64,000 bases of DNA from Amycolatopsis jejuensis (GCF_000717335.1 NZ_JNYZ01000005.1:413043-477042), one strand, 5' to 3'; counted from the first letter of the stretch, positions 52,288-61,567 are shown. Made by a program: numbers and translations. Notes: generated by a model not told the origin, from the sequence alone.

Positions 52288-52896
52288 GTGACCGACCATC
52301 TTGTCTGGATCGACTGCGAGATGACGGGGCTGGACCTCGGCAAGGACGCGTTGATCGAAATAGCCGCGCTTGTGACCGACGCCGACCTCAACGTGCTCGG
52401 CGACGGCGTCGACATCGTCATCCACACCGACGACGCCAAGCTCGACGGCATGCCACAGGTCGTCCACGACATGCACGCCAAGTCCGGCCTGACCGACGAG
52501 GTCCGCGCCTCGTCGATCACGCTCGCCGAGGCCGAGCAGCGCGTGCTGGAGTACATCCGCGAGTTCGTCCCCGACCCCGGCACCGCCCCGCTGGCAGGCA
52601 ACTCGATCGCCACCGACCGCGGCTTCATCTCCCGGGACATGCCCGCCCTCGACGGCCACCTGCACTACCGGATGGTGGACGTGTCGTCGGTGAAGGAGCT
52701 CGTGCGCCGCTGGTACCCGCGGATCTACTACGCCAAGCCGGAAAAAGGCCTGGCACACCGCGCACTGGCAGACATCAAGGAGTCGATCGGCGAACTCGAG
52801 TACTACCGCGCGGTCGCCTTCGTCCCCCAGCCCGGCCCGACGAGCGACCAGGCCAAAGCAGCCGCCGCCGAAGTACTGGAACGCCACCGGGGGTGA
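52288..52896 (+). CDS. orn: Oligoribonuclease
   Basis: 202 residues, DEDDh exonuclease. [13 protein letters not shown] gives the first Asp and Glu, [20 protein letters not shown] and [20 protein letters not shown] follow, and [18 protein letters not shown] closes the active site with His and Asp. It degrades di- to penta-ribonucleotides. GTG 52288 is the start (GTG 52282 is possible). Standing just before tRNA-His is the usual actinobacterial arrangement. Confidence 0.95.
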   Translation: MTDHLVWIDCEMTGLDLGKDALIEIAALVTDADLNVLGDGVDIVIHTDDAKLDGMPQVVHDMHAKSGLTDEVRASSITLAEAEQRVLEYIREFVPDPGTAPLAGNSIATDRGFISRDMPALDGHLHYRMVDVSSVKELVRRWYPRIYYAKPEKGLAHRALADIKESIGELEYYRAVAFVPQPGPTSDQAKAAAAEVLERHRG

Positions 52897-52963
52897 CCCG
52901 GTGCAGAGTGCCCCGGGGCACCCGCTAGGATTGCTTGCAGCACGGAGAGATCTCCTGCTGCAT

Positions 52964-53040
52964 GGTGGCTATAGCTCAGCTGGTAGAGCACCTGGTTGTG
53001 GTCCAGGAGGTCGCGGGTTCGAGCCCCGTTAGCCACCCCA
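52964..53040 (+). tRNA. tRNA-His (GTG)
   Basis: The acceptor GTGGCTA pairs with TAGCCAC, the T arm is GCGGGTTCGAGCCCCGT and the anticodon loop TTGTGGT gives GTG. The extra G at 52964 (position -1 typical of tRNA-His) and an encoded CCA end at 53038-53040 are present. Confidence 0.96.
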
Positions 53041-53043
53041 GCA

Positions 53044-53088
53044 ACCCCCAGCCCTTACCCCCCTTTCCGGGGTGGGCTGGGGTTTTTT
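53044..53088 (+). terminator. Intrinsic terminator after tRNA-His
   Basis: A GC stem made of CCCCAGCCC...ACCCC and GGGGTGGGCTGGGG with a small bulge is followed by six T residues (53083-53088). This is the clearest rho-independent terminator in the window. Confidence 0.88.
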
Positions 53089-53257
53089 GTTTTGTTCCCC
53101 GGTGGCCCTCCCCTGTGGCCCTCCCGAGCCGCCTTCGGCTCGCCGAACGCGGTGACCAGGGCGAACCGGAAAGGGGACCCCCCTGGAACGGGGGGAGAAC
53201 GCCCTGCTAATCTTTTCCCACGTCGCCGAGGGAAACCACCGCGGCAGACAGCAACAG

Positions 53258-53330
53258 GCGCCATTAGCTCAATTGGCAGAGCAGCTGGCTCTTAACCAGC
53301 GGGTTCGGGGTTCGAGTCCCTGATGGCGCA
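53258..53330 (+). tRNA. tRNA-Lys (CTT)
   Basis: The acceptor GCGCCAT pairs with ATGGCGC, the D arm is AGCTCAATTGGCAGAGC, the anticodon loop CTCTTAA gives CTT and the T arm is GGGGTTCGAGTCCCT. There is no encoded CCA. An integrase reading frame on the other strand ends inside it. Confidence 0.96.
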
Positions 53331-53602
53331 CCCTCACTCCCCAGGTCGTTGTTTACGCTGACCTGGGGATTTGTGCTATCCGGAGTGGTTTCGTCCGGTT
53401 GTGGACTGTCCATTGTGGTCTCTTGCGAGCCCGAGGGGAGCCCGAGAGCGCGGGCTGGGTGCAGACGCGCTTTCCGGGGGATGGCTCCGGCGAGTTTGCG
53501 TGCGGCGTCGGCGGCGACTTCTTGGGCGACGTTGGTGTAGAGGTCCATGGTGACTTTGATGGAGGAGTGGCGGAGCATGTGCTGGATCATCTTCATGTCC
53601 AC
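53264..53602 (-). pseudogene. Tyrosine-recombinase (integrase) C-terminal remnant at tRNA-Lys
   Basis: It reads MKMIQHMLRHSSIKVTMDLY, then TNVAQEVAADAARKLAGAIP. This is the end of a phage-type integrase, with the HxLRHSS box and the active-site Tyr in DLYTNV. A TGA lies five codons upstream of the first visible family residues, so about 300 N-terminal residues are lost. The tail TRTPNPLVKSQLLCQLS is the tRNA-Lys sequence read backwards, as expected for an element integrated in that tRNA gene. Confidence 0.82.
53339..53368. terminator. 9-bp hairpin after tRNA-Lys
   Basis: CCCCAGGTC at 53339-53347 and GACCTGGGG at 53360-53368 form a perfect stem with a 12-nt loop, followed by ATTTGT. It overlaps the integrase remnant on the other strand. 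Confidence 0.65.
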
Positions 53603-53655
53603 CCCTAGTCAAACGGCCACCCGGCGCTCGAGCAGCCGTTTGACGTTGAAACCGG

Positions 53656-53847
53656 CTAGGAGATGACACCAGCTTCATGCAGCGACGTCAGGATAGCGAT
53701 CCCGGACGCGCTCACGACGCCGATGAGCAGCTTCAGTACGCGGTAAGCGTCACGGCGGCGTGCCGAGCTGTTCTGGAACAGCGCAGCGAGGCCAGCACGC
53801 CCGACAAGCACGAAGAAGAGCCCCAGGAACGGGGCGACCATCCACAT
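53656..53847 (-). CDS. Small membrane protein, unknown
   Basis: 63 residues. Two hydrophobic segments (VAPFLGLFFVLVGRAGLAAL and LLIGVVSASGIAILTSL) flank a basic loop with SARRRDAYR. ATG 53847 has GGAG 9 bases upstream. It lies beside the integrase remnant and could be left from the integrated element. No family is recognised. Confidence 0.55.
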   Translation of the reverse strand: MWMVAPFLGLFFVLVGRAGLAALFQNSSARRRDAYRVLKLLIGVVSASGIAILTSLHEAGVIS

Positions 53848-54397
53848 CAACTGATTCTCCGGGTCTTCGCACCGCAGTCGAGTTCCCGGCTGCGCTCGTT
53901 CGCGGCAAAGGAACTCAGCTGACAGTGTGACGACGGGCCAATGGCCTGCAGCTGTGCGGTACAGCTAGCTCTACCAGTCCGATGGCTTTCCTATCGCCGG
54001 ATACTGATGTGATTGCCGCATACGCCGCGCCGCCCGTTCACCGCGAAGGGGCTGGAGCCAAGCGGCTCGGGAAGGTGTCGGGGGCGCTTGACGCCGGGTG
54101 GAATTGGCTGTGTCCGTGGGGTATGGCGTTGCCTGCCGTGTTGGGGAGGGTCAGTGTTGATGGGTGGTTGTGATGGTGGAGGGGCGGAGAGCGGCGGCGA
54201 GTGAGGTGGCGATCTCGGTCGTCTGTTCTTCCTTCAGCAGGCCGACCGTGACCGCTACCTGCGGGGAGGTGTCGGGTGCGGGTGTGTAGGTAAGATGCCG
54301 GCAAGCCGGTGTGCGTCGCACAACAGCTTCTTCGCTTCTACGGTTGACCGGCTTCGGTCTGCGCAGCCTGCTCGCCGATGCTTCAGAGCCCAGGGGA
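53848..54397. other. 550-base region without a clear gene
   Basis: I see no start-to-stop gene that I trust. Small plus frames near 53982-54204 look like chance. One minus frame before 54151 reads SPQVAVTVGLLKEEQTTEIA followed by TSLAAALRPS, which looks coding-like, but no domain or start is evident. It is probably debris of the integrated element. Confidence 0.45.
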
Positions 54398-55231
54398 TCA
54401 ACCCGGTTCGCCCCGCCAGTCGGTGGTGGAAGCGTTTTCCCGCTGTGCCTCCAGTTCCGCCAGCCGTTCAGTGAGCGCCTCATGCATAAAGGCATAGGAA
54501 TCGCTGCCCAGGACCAGACGGCGAGGTGCTGGCTCGCGCTGGGCACTCTCGATCATGGCCGCAGCGATCCGGACGGGGTCGCCAGGGCCGGGTGACGCTT
54601 CGCGTAGCCCTCGCAGGGCCGCCGCCGGAGTGCCGTCATAGGCGGCGAGGGGCTGGGCCAGCTCGCTTCGGCCGCGGAACTCGGTGCGTACGACGCCAGG
54701 CTCGACCAGCGTCACGCCGATTCCGAATGGCACGAGCTCCTGCTGCAGGGCCTCCATGAACGCTTCGATGCACCACTTGCTCGCGTTGTACAGCGCGGCA
54801 CCCGGCCGCGCGACCTGTCCGCCGTAGGACGACACCTGGAGGATGCGGCCGCTTCCTTGCCGGCGGAGGTGTGGCAGTGCCGCCCGCGCGACCTGCAATG
54901 AGCCGATCACATTCGTATCGAGCACGCCGCGGATCTGTTCGTCGGACAGTTCTTCGATGGCTCCGAAGACGCCGTATCCCGCATTGTTGACGACCACGTC
55001 GACGGGGCCGACATCGTTGAACGCCCGGTCGACAACCCTGCGGATGGCGGCCGGGTCGGCAAGCTCGAGTTGCCCGACCCACAGGTGCTCACGGTGGGCG
55101 GTGCGCAGATCGGCCACGCTCGCCGGGTCGCGCACCGTCCCGGCGACAGTCGCCCCTCGCTTCAGCAGCTGTGTGGCCATCTCGCGTCCTAGACCACGCG
55201 AGATGCCGGTGATGAACCACGTTCCGGTCAT
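54398..55231 (-). CDS. Short-chain dehydrogenase/reductase
   Basis: 277 residues. TWFITGISRGLGREMATQLL is the cofactor Gly motif, VVVNNAGYGVFGAIEE is the NAG motif, and the catalytic Ser-Tyr-Lys are seen in ILQVSSYGGQ and YNASKWCIEAFMEA. Arg-Gly rather than Asp near the pocket suggests NADP. ATG 55231 follows GGAGGG. It is divergent from the SnoaL-led operon with 106 bases between. Confidence 0.9.
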   Translation of the reverse strand: MTGTWFITGISRGLGREMATQLLKRGATVAGTVRDPASVADLRTAHREHLWVGQLELADPAAIRRVVDRAFNDVGPVDVVVNNAGYGVFGAIEELSDEQIRGVLDTNVIGSLQVARAALPHLRRQGSGRILQVSSYGGQVARPGAALYNASKWCIEAFMEALQQELVPFGIGVTLVEPGVVRTEFRGRSELAQPLAAYDGTPAAALRGLREASPGPGDPVRIAAAMIESAQREPAPRRLVLGSDSYAFMHEALTERLAELEAQRENASTTDWRGEPG

Positions 55232-55274
55232 GTGCCCTCCTGGGGTGGATCGTGCCACGGTTGACCCGCTATCG

Positions 55275-55292
55275 GCTAGGATATATCGTAGC
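55275..55292. promoter_or_regulatory. 18-bp AT-centred imperfect palindrome upstream of SnoaL-led operon
   Basis: GCTAGGATATATCGTAGC is self-complementary at 16 of 18 positions. The 11-mer TATATCGTAGC occurs again at 63227-63237, upstream of the GntR gene. It is therefore a good candidate GntR operator. Confidence 0.65.
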
Positions 55293-55337
55293 GTGAAGCT
55301 GGCGACGAGCCGGGAAGTACCGACGTTCGGAGGCGCA

Positions 55338-55802
55338 ATGACCGAAACGAGTTCATTTTCCGAAGAGCCGGACTGGGACGCCGCACCGCCGGTGGGTACT
55401 CCGGAGCGGGCATTGTGGTTGGCGCACTGGCACTTCGCGTTCGAGAACCCGCATCAGCTCGACATGCTCGAGAAGCTCTACCACGACGACATCGTCTGGG
55501 AGGTTCCGGGACGCAGGCAGATTTACCACGGCAAGCGGGACGTGCTCGAAAACTACTTGCGCATCTTCGAGAGTTCGGTCGACTCGAAGCGGACCACGAT
55601 CGAGCAGTACGCGACGAAAGACCGGGCATTCGACGATTCCGAGTTCACGTTCAAGCTGGTGGACAGCAAGGGTTTCCCGAATCATCCGCTGCCGGTCGGG
55701 ACGCGAGTGGATCTGCGCGTAGTGCACAACTTCCACATCCAGGACGGACTGATCATCCGCGAAAACGGCTACGAAATGTGGCGACCCGACATCAGCTGGT
55801 AG
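55338..55802 (+). CDS. SnoaL/NTF2-like protein
   Basis: 154 residues. LAHWHFAFENPHQLDMLEKL, YHDDIVWEVPGRRQIYHGK and YEMWRPDISW at the end fit the NTF2-like cone fold used by SnoaL-type cyclases, isomerases and ring-hydroxylation partners. ATG 55338 has GGAGG upstream. It is the first gene of the plus-strand operon that runs to 62470; the reaction is unknown. Confidence 0.75.
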   Translation: MTETSSFSEEPDWDAAPPVGTPERALWLAHWHFAFENPHQLDMLEKLYHDDIVWEVPGRRQIYHGKRDVLENYLRIFESSVDSKRTTIEQYATKDRAFDDSEFTFKLVDSKGFPNHPLPVGTRVDLRVVHNFHIQDGLIIRENGYEMWRPDISW

Positions 55803-55824
55803 GCCGGAACGAGGAGACGACCAC

Positions 55825-56355
55825 GTGCATTGGGTCACGCGAAGCCACATCCACCTCGATCGCGTCGCTTCCCCTTGGCTGATCCGAAGGTTCGTCGACA
55901 CCTCGGCGACTTTCGGTTTTGCCGACGAGGGTGAGCGGCCGCCCGATGGCGCCGTCACCTATGCGATGCCGGGGGCACGGTTCGGGGCGCACGATGCCGA
56001 CGGCAGTACCTTCCGCAAGATCTTGTCCGGCTATGCACTCGAAGTATCGGAGCTGCACCGGATGGCGGCTGTCGTGGACCGCGGAATCGCTCTCGCGCAA
56101 GGGAAAGAGGGGTCGGCGTTGTCTGCCGACCTTGAGCAGGCCGCGGTCGCACTGGCGGCGTTCTCGGAGGCAATGGTCGTGCTGCGGCCCGACGACGCAC
56201 AGAACCTGCGGGACTCGGCGCCGTACTACGACGCGCTTTACCTGACGCTGTGGGCAACGGACTGCGCTCGACCCGCTTTCCCCTCGGACATTGTGGCTCG
56301 AATGGCTGCCTATCGCGAGGCCGCCGACTGGGCGTCGTTGCTGCCGCCGTGGTAG
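55825..56355 (+). CDS. ChrB-domain-like protein
   Basis: 176 residues. The start HWVTRSHIHLDRVASPWLIR, RFVDTSATFGFADEGERPPD and AMPGARFGAHDADGSTFRKI match the C-terminal domain of chromate-resistance ChrB proteins. The ChrB N-terminal domain is absent, and in this operon a chromate role is doubtful. GTG 55825 has GAGGAG upstream. It might be a regulator or an enzyme of an unknown step. Confidence 0.65.
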   Translation: MHWVTRSHIHLDRVASPWLIRRFVDTSATFGFADEGERPPDGAVTYAMPGARFGAHDADGSTFRKILSGYALEVSELHRMAAVVDRGIALAQGKEGSALSADLEQAAVALAAFSEAMVVLRPDDAQNLRDSAPYYDALYLTLWATDCARPAFPSDIVARMAAYREAADWASLLPPW

Positions 56356-56412
56356 CTGCCGGCCCGAGCCACTTCAGAACCGATCGGCAACCAGAGAAAC
56401 GAGAACCACGCG

Positions 56413-57279
56413 ATGTTCATTGCCAACGTCGACCACCGTCTTACGACCTTTGTGGACGGTTCCCCCGTCGATGTGGAGACAGCCAGCGGCGGGCGATTCG
56501 GGTCCAGCGTGCAGGCCGCGTACGAGCGTTGGGACGAACTGCGTTCGTGGGCGGCCGGGATCGGCGCGGCGGGGGCGCCCGCTTCGATGCCGGCCGAGCT
56601 GCAGGCGCCCTCGCCGCGGCCACGGCAGGTCTTCGGAATCGGGCTCAACTACCGCGACCACGCAGAAGAAGCCGGTATGAAGATCCCGGATTTCCCGATG
56701 ACGTTCACGAAGTTCGCGAGCTGTATCGCCGGACCGTCGACGCCGGTCGGGGTGTCCGGGGACGCCACCGACTGGGAGGTCGAACTGGTCGTGGTCATCG
56801 GACGACCGGCGTACCGGGTCACCGCCGCGGACGCGTGGGCGCACGTCGCCGGGCTGACGATCGGCCAGGATCTCTCCGACCGGGAACGGCAATTCGCGGG
56901 CGAGCCGCCACAGTTCAACATCGGCAAGTCGCTTCCCGGGTACGGGCCCACGGGGCCGTGGCTCGCCACCGCCGACGAGTTCGCCGATTCCGGCGACCTC
57001 GGCATCCGCTGTTTCCTGGACGGCGAAAAGGTGCAGGAATCCCGTACGTCGCAACTCATCTTCCCGGTCCCCGAGCTGATCGAGAAGCTGTCCGCGGATG
57101 TCCGGTTGCTGCCCGGCGACCTGATCTTCACCGGCACCCCGAGCGGCGTGGGATTCGCTCGCACGCCCCGGCGTTCCCTGCGACCCGGCCAGATTCTGCT
57201 GAGCGAGATCGAAGGAATCGGGCAACTCGCCACCCATCTCGTCTCCCCGGAGCCGACCGTTTCTCCCGTCAGCGCATGA
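56413..57279 (+). CDS. Fumarylacetoacetate-hydrolase-family enzyme
   Basis: 288 residues. VFGIGLNYRDHAEEAGMK, the metal ligands in DWEVELVVVIGR and GLTIGQDLSDRERQ, FNIGKSLPGYGPTGPW and DLIFTGTPSGVGFA are the FAH-domain signature. These enzymes hydrolyse acylpyruvates or decarboxylate/hydrate ring-cleavage products. The stop overlaps the next start as ATGA. Confidence 0.9.
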   Translation: MFIANVDHRLTTFVDGSPVDVETASGGRFGSSVQAAYERWDELRSWAAGIGAAGAPASMPAELQAPSPRPRQVFGIGLNYRDHAEEAGMKIPDFPMTFTKFASCIAGPSTPVGVSGDATDWEVELVVVIGRPAYRVTAADAWAHVAGLTIGQDLSDRERQFAGEPPQFNIGKSLPGYGPTGPWLATADEFADSGDLGIRCFLDGEKVQESRTSQLIFPVPELIEKLSADVRLLPGDLIFTGTPSGVGFARTPRRSLRPGQILLSEIEGIGQLATHLVSPEPTVSPVSA

Positions 57280-58826
57280 AGACCGCAAGCACGTCGACGC
57301 TTCGCGGGCTCTACGCCGATGTGCTCGAGCGATTCGGGGACCGCACGGCGCTGGTTCGCGACGGACGCGCGCTCTCGTACCGGGAGCTGGCGTACCAGGC
57401 CAACCAGCTCGCGAATGCGTTGCACGCGAAGGACGTCGGCCCCGGTGATCCTGTCGCCGTGGCGATGGGCAACCGAGCCGAATTTCTCGTGGCAGACCAG
57501 GCCATCATCCGGCTGGGGGCCACCAAGGTTCCGGTCAACCCCGTGCTGACCGACCGCGAGATCGGCATGATTCTCGGCGACAGCGGGGCGAAGGTCGCGA
57601 TTGCCGACCGCGCCTGTGCGTCCGCGATTCAGGCGTTGTCACCGAATCCGGTCGAGCAGGTGATCGCCGTCGACGAGCCGTCCGGCGCCGACCTTTCCTG
57701 GGCGGACGTCCTGGCCTCGGCCGACGGAACCCGGCCGCCGGAGGTCGACGTCGATCCAGCGAGCCCGGCGCTGCTGATCTACACGGGCGGGACCACCGGC
57801 CGGCCGAAGGGGGTAGTCCACCATCAGCAGGGGATCGTCGCCAACCTGCTCGCGCACGTCATCGAGATCGGGTTGCTCGACGACGAGCGGATGTTGCTCA
57901 CCACGCCACTGGCGCATGCGGCCGGTTCGCTGGCACAGGCTGGTCTGCTCAAGGGGGCGACGATCCATCTGGAGCAGCGGTTCGATCCCGGCGCGGTTCT
58001 CGACCACCTTGCGCAGAACCGGGTGACGTTCACGTTCATGGTGCCCACGATGATCTACCGCCTGCTCGATCGGCTGGAAACGCGTCCGGCCGACGTTTCC
58101 TCACTGCGGACTGTGCTTTACGGTGCGGCTCCGATTCTTCGCGAACGGCTGCGCCAGGGACTCGAACGCATCGGACCCGTGTTCATGCAACTGTACGGGC
58201 AGACCGAGGCCCCGAACTTCATCACGCGCTTGACCAGGGAAGACCATCTGCGTGGTGGCGGAACCCTTCTCACGAGCTGCGGGCGGCCCGCGTTGCTGAT
58301 GGATGTTGTTGCTCTCGGCGAAAACGGGCGTCCTGCCTCACCGGGGACGGTGGGCGAGATCGGGGTGCGCGGTCCGTACGTGATGGCCCGCTACCACAAC
58401 CTTCCGGACATCACCGAGGAAAAGTTGCGAGATGGTTGGCTGCACACCGGAGACATCGGGTTCGTCGACGACCACGGCTACGTCCACTTGCTGGACCGCA
58501 ACGGGGACGTCATCATCAGCGGCGGCATGAATGTCTACTCCGCTGAGGTCGAGAACGTCTTGCACCGGTGCCCCGGCGTGTCCCAGGTCGCCGTTGTCGG
58601 AGTGGCTGACCCGGATTGGGGCGAGGCCGTCACCGCTGTCGTCGTTCCCGATGACAATGACTCGTTTTCGATTTCCGAGGCCACGCGGGTGTGCCGTGCG
58701 GAACTCGCGCCGTACAAACGCCCGAAGCATTACGTGCAGCTTGATGCGCTGCCCACCACCCCCTACGGCAAGGTCGACAAGAGGATGCTTCGCACCACCG
58801 TGATGTCCGAGGGAGGTTGCCGATGA
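57276..58826 (+). CDS. AMP-forming acyl-CoA ligase
   Basis: 516 residues. P-loop LLIYTGGTTGRPKGVVHHQQ, QLYGQTEAPNFITRL, GWLHTGDIGFVDDHGYVHLL, DRNGDVIISGGMNVYSAEVE and the C-terminal Lys region TPYGKVDKRML are complete. ATG 57276 and the stop at 58826 both overlap neighbours by 4 bases. It activates an acid before the thiolase step. Confidence 0.92.
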   Translation: MKTASTSTLRGLYADVLERFGDRTALVRDGRALSYRELAYQANQLANALHAKDVGPGDPVAVAMGNRAEFLVADQAIIRLGATKVPVNPVLTDREIGMILGDSGAKVAIADRACASAIQALSPNPVEQVIAVDEPSGADLSWADVLASADGTRPPEVDVDPASPALLIYTGGTTGRPKGVVHHQQGIVANLLAHVIEIGLLDDERMLLTTPLAHAAGSLAQAGLLKGATIHLEQRFDPGAVLDHLAQNRVTFTFMVPTMIYRLLDRLETRPADVSSLRTVLYGAAPILRERLRQGLERIGPVFMQLYGQTEAPNFITRLTREDHLRGGGTLLTSCGRPALLMDVVALGENGRPASPGTVGEIGVRGPYVMARYHNLPDITEEKLRDGWLHTGDIGFVDDHGYVHLLDRNGDVIISGGMNVYSAEVENVLHRCPGVSQVAVVGVADPDWGEAVTAVVVPDDNDSFSISEATRVCRAELAPYKRPKHYVQLDALPTTPYGKVDKRMLRTTVMSEGGCR

Positions 58827-59980
58827 CCTTCATCCGGGATGCCGTCGTCATCGACGCAGTCCGAACACCGATCGGAGTCGGCAAGCCCAGTCGTGGTCAG
58901 TTTTCGGGGCTGCATCCGGTCGATCTCGGTGGCCAGGTGGTGTCGAGTTTGCTGTCCCGTAACCAGATCGAAGCCCGTGCGGTGGAAGACGTCATCTGGG
59001 GGTGTGTATCCCAGGTCGGAGAACAATCGTTCAATATCGGGCGCAGCACCGCGCTCGCCGCAGGGCTGCCCGAGTCGACGCCCGGCGTGACTGTGGACCG
59101 GCAATGCGGTTCTTCCTTGCAAGCACTGGCCTTCGCCGCTGCTGGCGTCCTGGCCGGACACGCTGACGTCGTGATCGCGGGCGGGGTCGAGGTCATGTCC
59201 CGGGTCCCGATGTTCTCCAACATCAACGACGCGGACCCGTACGGCCGGGTGCGGACCCGGTACGAAGACCGGCTCGTGCCGCAGGGCATCAGCGCCGAAC
59301 TGCTCGCGGAGCGTTACCAGCTGTCCCGCCGGTACCTCGATGAACTGTCGGCGACCTCCCACGAGCGAGCGGCTGCGGCGCAACGGTCCGGCGAATTCGA
59401 CGACGAGATCGTCCCGGTTCTCACCGACACCGGCGAGGTCACGACGGACCAGGGAATTCGCCCGGACACCAACGTAGGCACCCTCGGCAACCTGCGGCCC
59501 GTTTTTCGGGAAGACGGCGTGGTCACTGCCGGAAACGCTTCCCAGATCTCGGATGGGGCCGCGGCCCTGCTGGTCACCACGTCGGCGAAAGCGGCCGAGC
59601 TAGGAGTGCGGCCGATCGCCCGGATCCACAGCGTGACGACGGTCGGGGTGGACCCGATCCTGATGCTGCACGGCCCGATCGTCGCCACGGCGAAGATCCT
59701 CGATCGCGCGGGGCTCTCCCTCGACGACATCGGGGCGTTCGAGATCAACGAGGCATTCGCCTCGGTTCTCGGTGCCTGGTACGCGGCCACCGGCGCATCG
59801 CCGGCACGGACGAACCAGCTCGGTGGTGCCATCGCGCTCGGGCATCCGCTGGGTGCTTCGGGCGCGAGGATCGCCGCGACGCTGCTTCACCGCATGCGAC
59901 GGACCGGCACGAAGTACGGGCTGGAAGCGATCTGTGAGGGCGGTGGCATGGCCAACGCCATGGTTTTCGAACGCTTGTGA
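58823..59980 (+). CDS. Thiolase (acetyl-CoA acyltransferase)
   Basis: 385 residues. The nucleophile Cys95 is in DRQCGSSLQALAFA, His341 in ALGHPLGASGAR and Cys371 in CEGGGMANA, so all catalytic residues are present. ATG 58823 overlaps the ligase stop. With the ligase it forms a beta-oxidation-like end to the pathway. Confidence 0.95.
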   Translation: MTFIRDAVVIDAVRTPIGVGKPSRGQFSGLHPVDLGGQVVSSLLSRNQIEARAVEDVIWGCVSQVGEQSFNIGRSTALAAGLPESTPGVTVDRQCGSSLQALAFAAAGVLAGHADVVIAGGVEVMSRVPMFSNINDADPYGRVRTRYEDRLVPQGISAELLAERYQLSRRYLDELSATSHERAAAAQRSGEFDDEIVPVLTDTGEVTTDQGIRPDTNVGTLGNLRPVFREDGVVTAGNASQISDGAAALLVTTSAKAAELGVRPIARIHSVTTVGVDPILMLHGPIVATAKILDRAGLSLDDIGAFEINEAFASVLGAWYAATGASPARTNQLGGAIALGHPLGASGARIAATLLHRMRRTGTKYGLEAICEGGGMANAMVFERL

Positions 59981-60029
59981 CGCGCTCAAGACTGATCGTC
60001 AACGTCGACGAACGACCTGGAGGTCACCG

Positions 60030-60917
60030 ATGCGAGGTCCGGTAGTGGCGGGGGAGCGAAGAGGCGCGGCTGTCGTCCGGCAGGACTGGTCGAGGGTGAG
60101 CGTTCCGTGGCTGTTGCGGGGGAAGTCCACCGGGTTCGACCAGCTCGTGCTGCTCGGGCCCGAGACCGGCACCGTCCACCTGGAACTCACCATCGGCAGG
60201 CTTGCCGGGGGCGGGCGCATCCCACCACACGTGCGTCCTCGGGAACAGGCGGTGTACGTCCTTGCCGGGGAGCTCGCGGTACAGCTTGAGGACCGCGCTT
60301 ATCTATTGGGGCCTGGTGATTTCGCCTTTATTCCCTACGGCGCCCTGCGCGCATTCGCCAATCGCAGCGGCGCGGAGACCCGTTGGGTGGATGCTGGCAC
60401 CCCGGTTTCGGTGCGGCCGGATTCCGGCCACCGCGACACTTTCTTTCCGGCGGAGGCACCCGACTGCACGGAATCGGCGGCGCCGCCGGATTTCGCCGAT
60501 CCCGTGCTCCGGCTGGTGGGCCACCATCCGGCGGGGGCGAAACCCTTGCAGATCGCCCATCCCGGCGTGTCGGTCACGATGCTCGTCGACCATGCGCGCG
60601 GCGCGGACCTGCTCACCATGTTCATCGTCGACATGGAGACCGATGGGGCGATTTCGACCCATGCCCATCCCTTCGAGGAGTCGTACTTCCTGCTGGAGGG
60701 CGAAACGGACTTCGAACTCGGCGGGCGGGTCCACCGCCTCCGCCCCGGTGACACCGCATGGTCCGGGGTAGGCACCCCGCATGCGCCGTGCGGCGACCGG
60801 ACCGGCCGCGTCCGGTGGCTGGAGGTTCAGGCACCGGTACCGCCGCACCGGCACGCCACCCGGGTACTCGGCGATTGGGAGCGGCACTACCCCGATCGGG
60901 GTGATCGCGATCAGTGA
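60030..60917 (+). CDS. Bicupin protein
   Basis: 295 residues with two cupin domains. The first holds GGGRIPPHVRPREQAVYVLAG; the second holds DGAISTHAHPFEESYFLLEG, with a His-x-His...Glu metal set, and ends in WLEVQAPVPPHRHATRVLGD. The arrangement resembles ureidoglycine aminohydrolase and other bicupin dioxygenases or isomerases. ATG 60030 has GGAGG upstream. Confidence 0.82.
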   Translation: MRGPVVAGERRGAAVVRQDWSRVSVPWLLRGKSTGFDQLVLLGPETGTVHLELTIGRLAGGGRIPPHVRPREQAVYVLAGELAVQLEDRAYLLGPGDFAFIPYGALRAFANRSGAETRWVDAGTPVSVRPDSGHRDTFFPAEAPDCTESAAPPDFADPVLRLVGHHPAGAKPLQIAHPGVSVTMLVDHARGADLLTMFIVDMETDGAISTHAHPFEESYFLLEGETDFELGGRVHRLRPGDTAWSGVGTPHAPCGDRTGRVRWLEVQAPVPPHRHATRVLGDWERHYPDRGDRDQ

Positions 60918-60927
60918 CCGCAGTCCG

Positions 60928-61566
60928 GTGATCGAGCGCCGGTGCTACACCCTGAAACCCGGCTGCGCCACCATGTTCTGGGAGCTGCAGCGCGAGTTCA
61001 ACCAGGGCGAAACCATGCACCCGGTGCTGAGCCACCACATCTGTTATTTCTCGACGCAGGGCGAAGCGACGGAAAGGATCGTGCATCTGTACTCGTTCGA
61101 TTCGCTCGATCAATGGGACGAGAGTTACCAGCGCGTTTACCGGCAGCATCCGGCGGAGTATTACCGCCGGGCCCGCCCGCTGCTCACCGCGCAGGAGACC
61201 ACCTTCCTGCGGCCCGGCGGCGGGACACCGATCACCCCGCCGCCGCCTGACCCGACGCTCACCGTCGTCGAGGAACGGTTCGATCTCTGGCCAGGTGCGG
61301 CACCGGAGTACTGGCGCCGCTGCGCGGACTTCGAGGACGCCGACCTGCGAGCGCACCGGATCGGCGATTTCGGTTCGCTGATGGGCAAACTGCACCAGAT
61401 CTACCGCTACAGCTGGTGGGTGGACATGGCCGGGTACCGGCGAGCGCCGTCCGCCTTGAGGTTTCGCCAGGCGGTCGCGTCGTTGACGGCCACCAGCGCG
61501 GTCACCCGGCTTCGGCCGGCGCCGCTACCGAGCCATCGGGCCCTGTTCGAGCAAGGGAGTGACTGA
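60928..61566 (+). CDS. NIPSNAP-family protein
   Basis: 212 residues. VIERRCYTLKPGCATMFWEL at the start and the second half (TLTVVEERFDLWPGAAPEYW) show two dimeric alpha-beta-barrel-type repeats typical of NIPSNAP proteins. GTG 60928 gives the family start; GTG 60901, overlapping the bicupin gene, is an alternative. NIPSNAP proteins in aromatic clusters may be monooxygenases or binding proteins. Confidence 0.72.
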   Translation: MIERRCYTLKPGCATMFWELQREFNQGETMHPVLSHHICYFSTQGEATERIVHLYSFDSLDQWDESYQRVYRQHPAEYYRRARPLLTAQETTFLRPGGGTPITPPPPDPTLTVVEERFDLWPGAAPEYWRRCADFEDADLRAHRIGDFGSLMGKLHQIYRYSWWVDMAGYRRAPSALRFRQAVASLTATSAVTRLRPAPLPSHRALFEQGSD

Positions 61567-61567
61567 C

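Noticed and set aside
52803..53036. Minus-strand 77-codon frame over the end of orn and tRNA-His
   Set aside because: It is the reverse of a tRNA gene and the orn 3' end, with no integrase features, unlike the frame at tRNA-Lys.
53982..54204. Small plus-strand open frames of about 63 residues
   Set aside because: No ribosome site, no domain, and two overlapping frames of equal length; likely chance.
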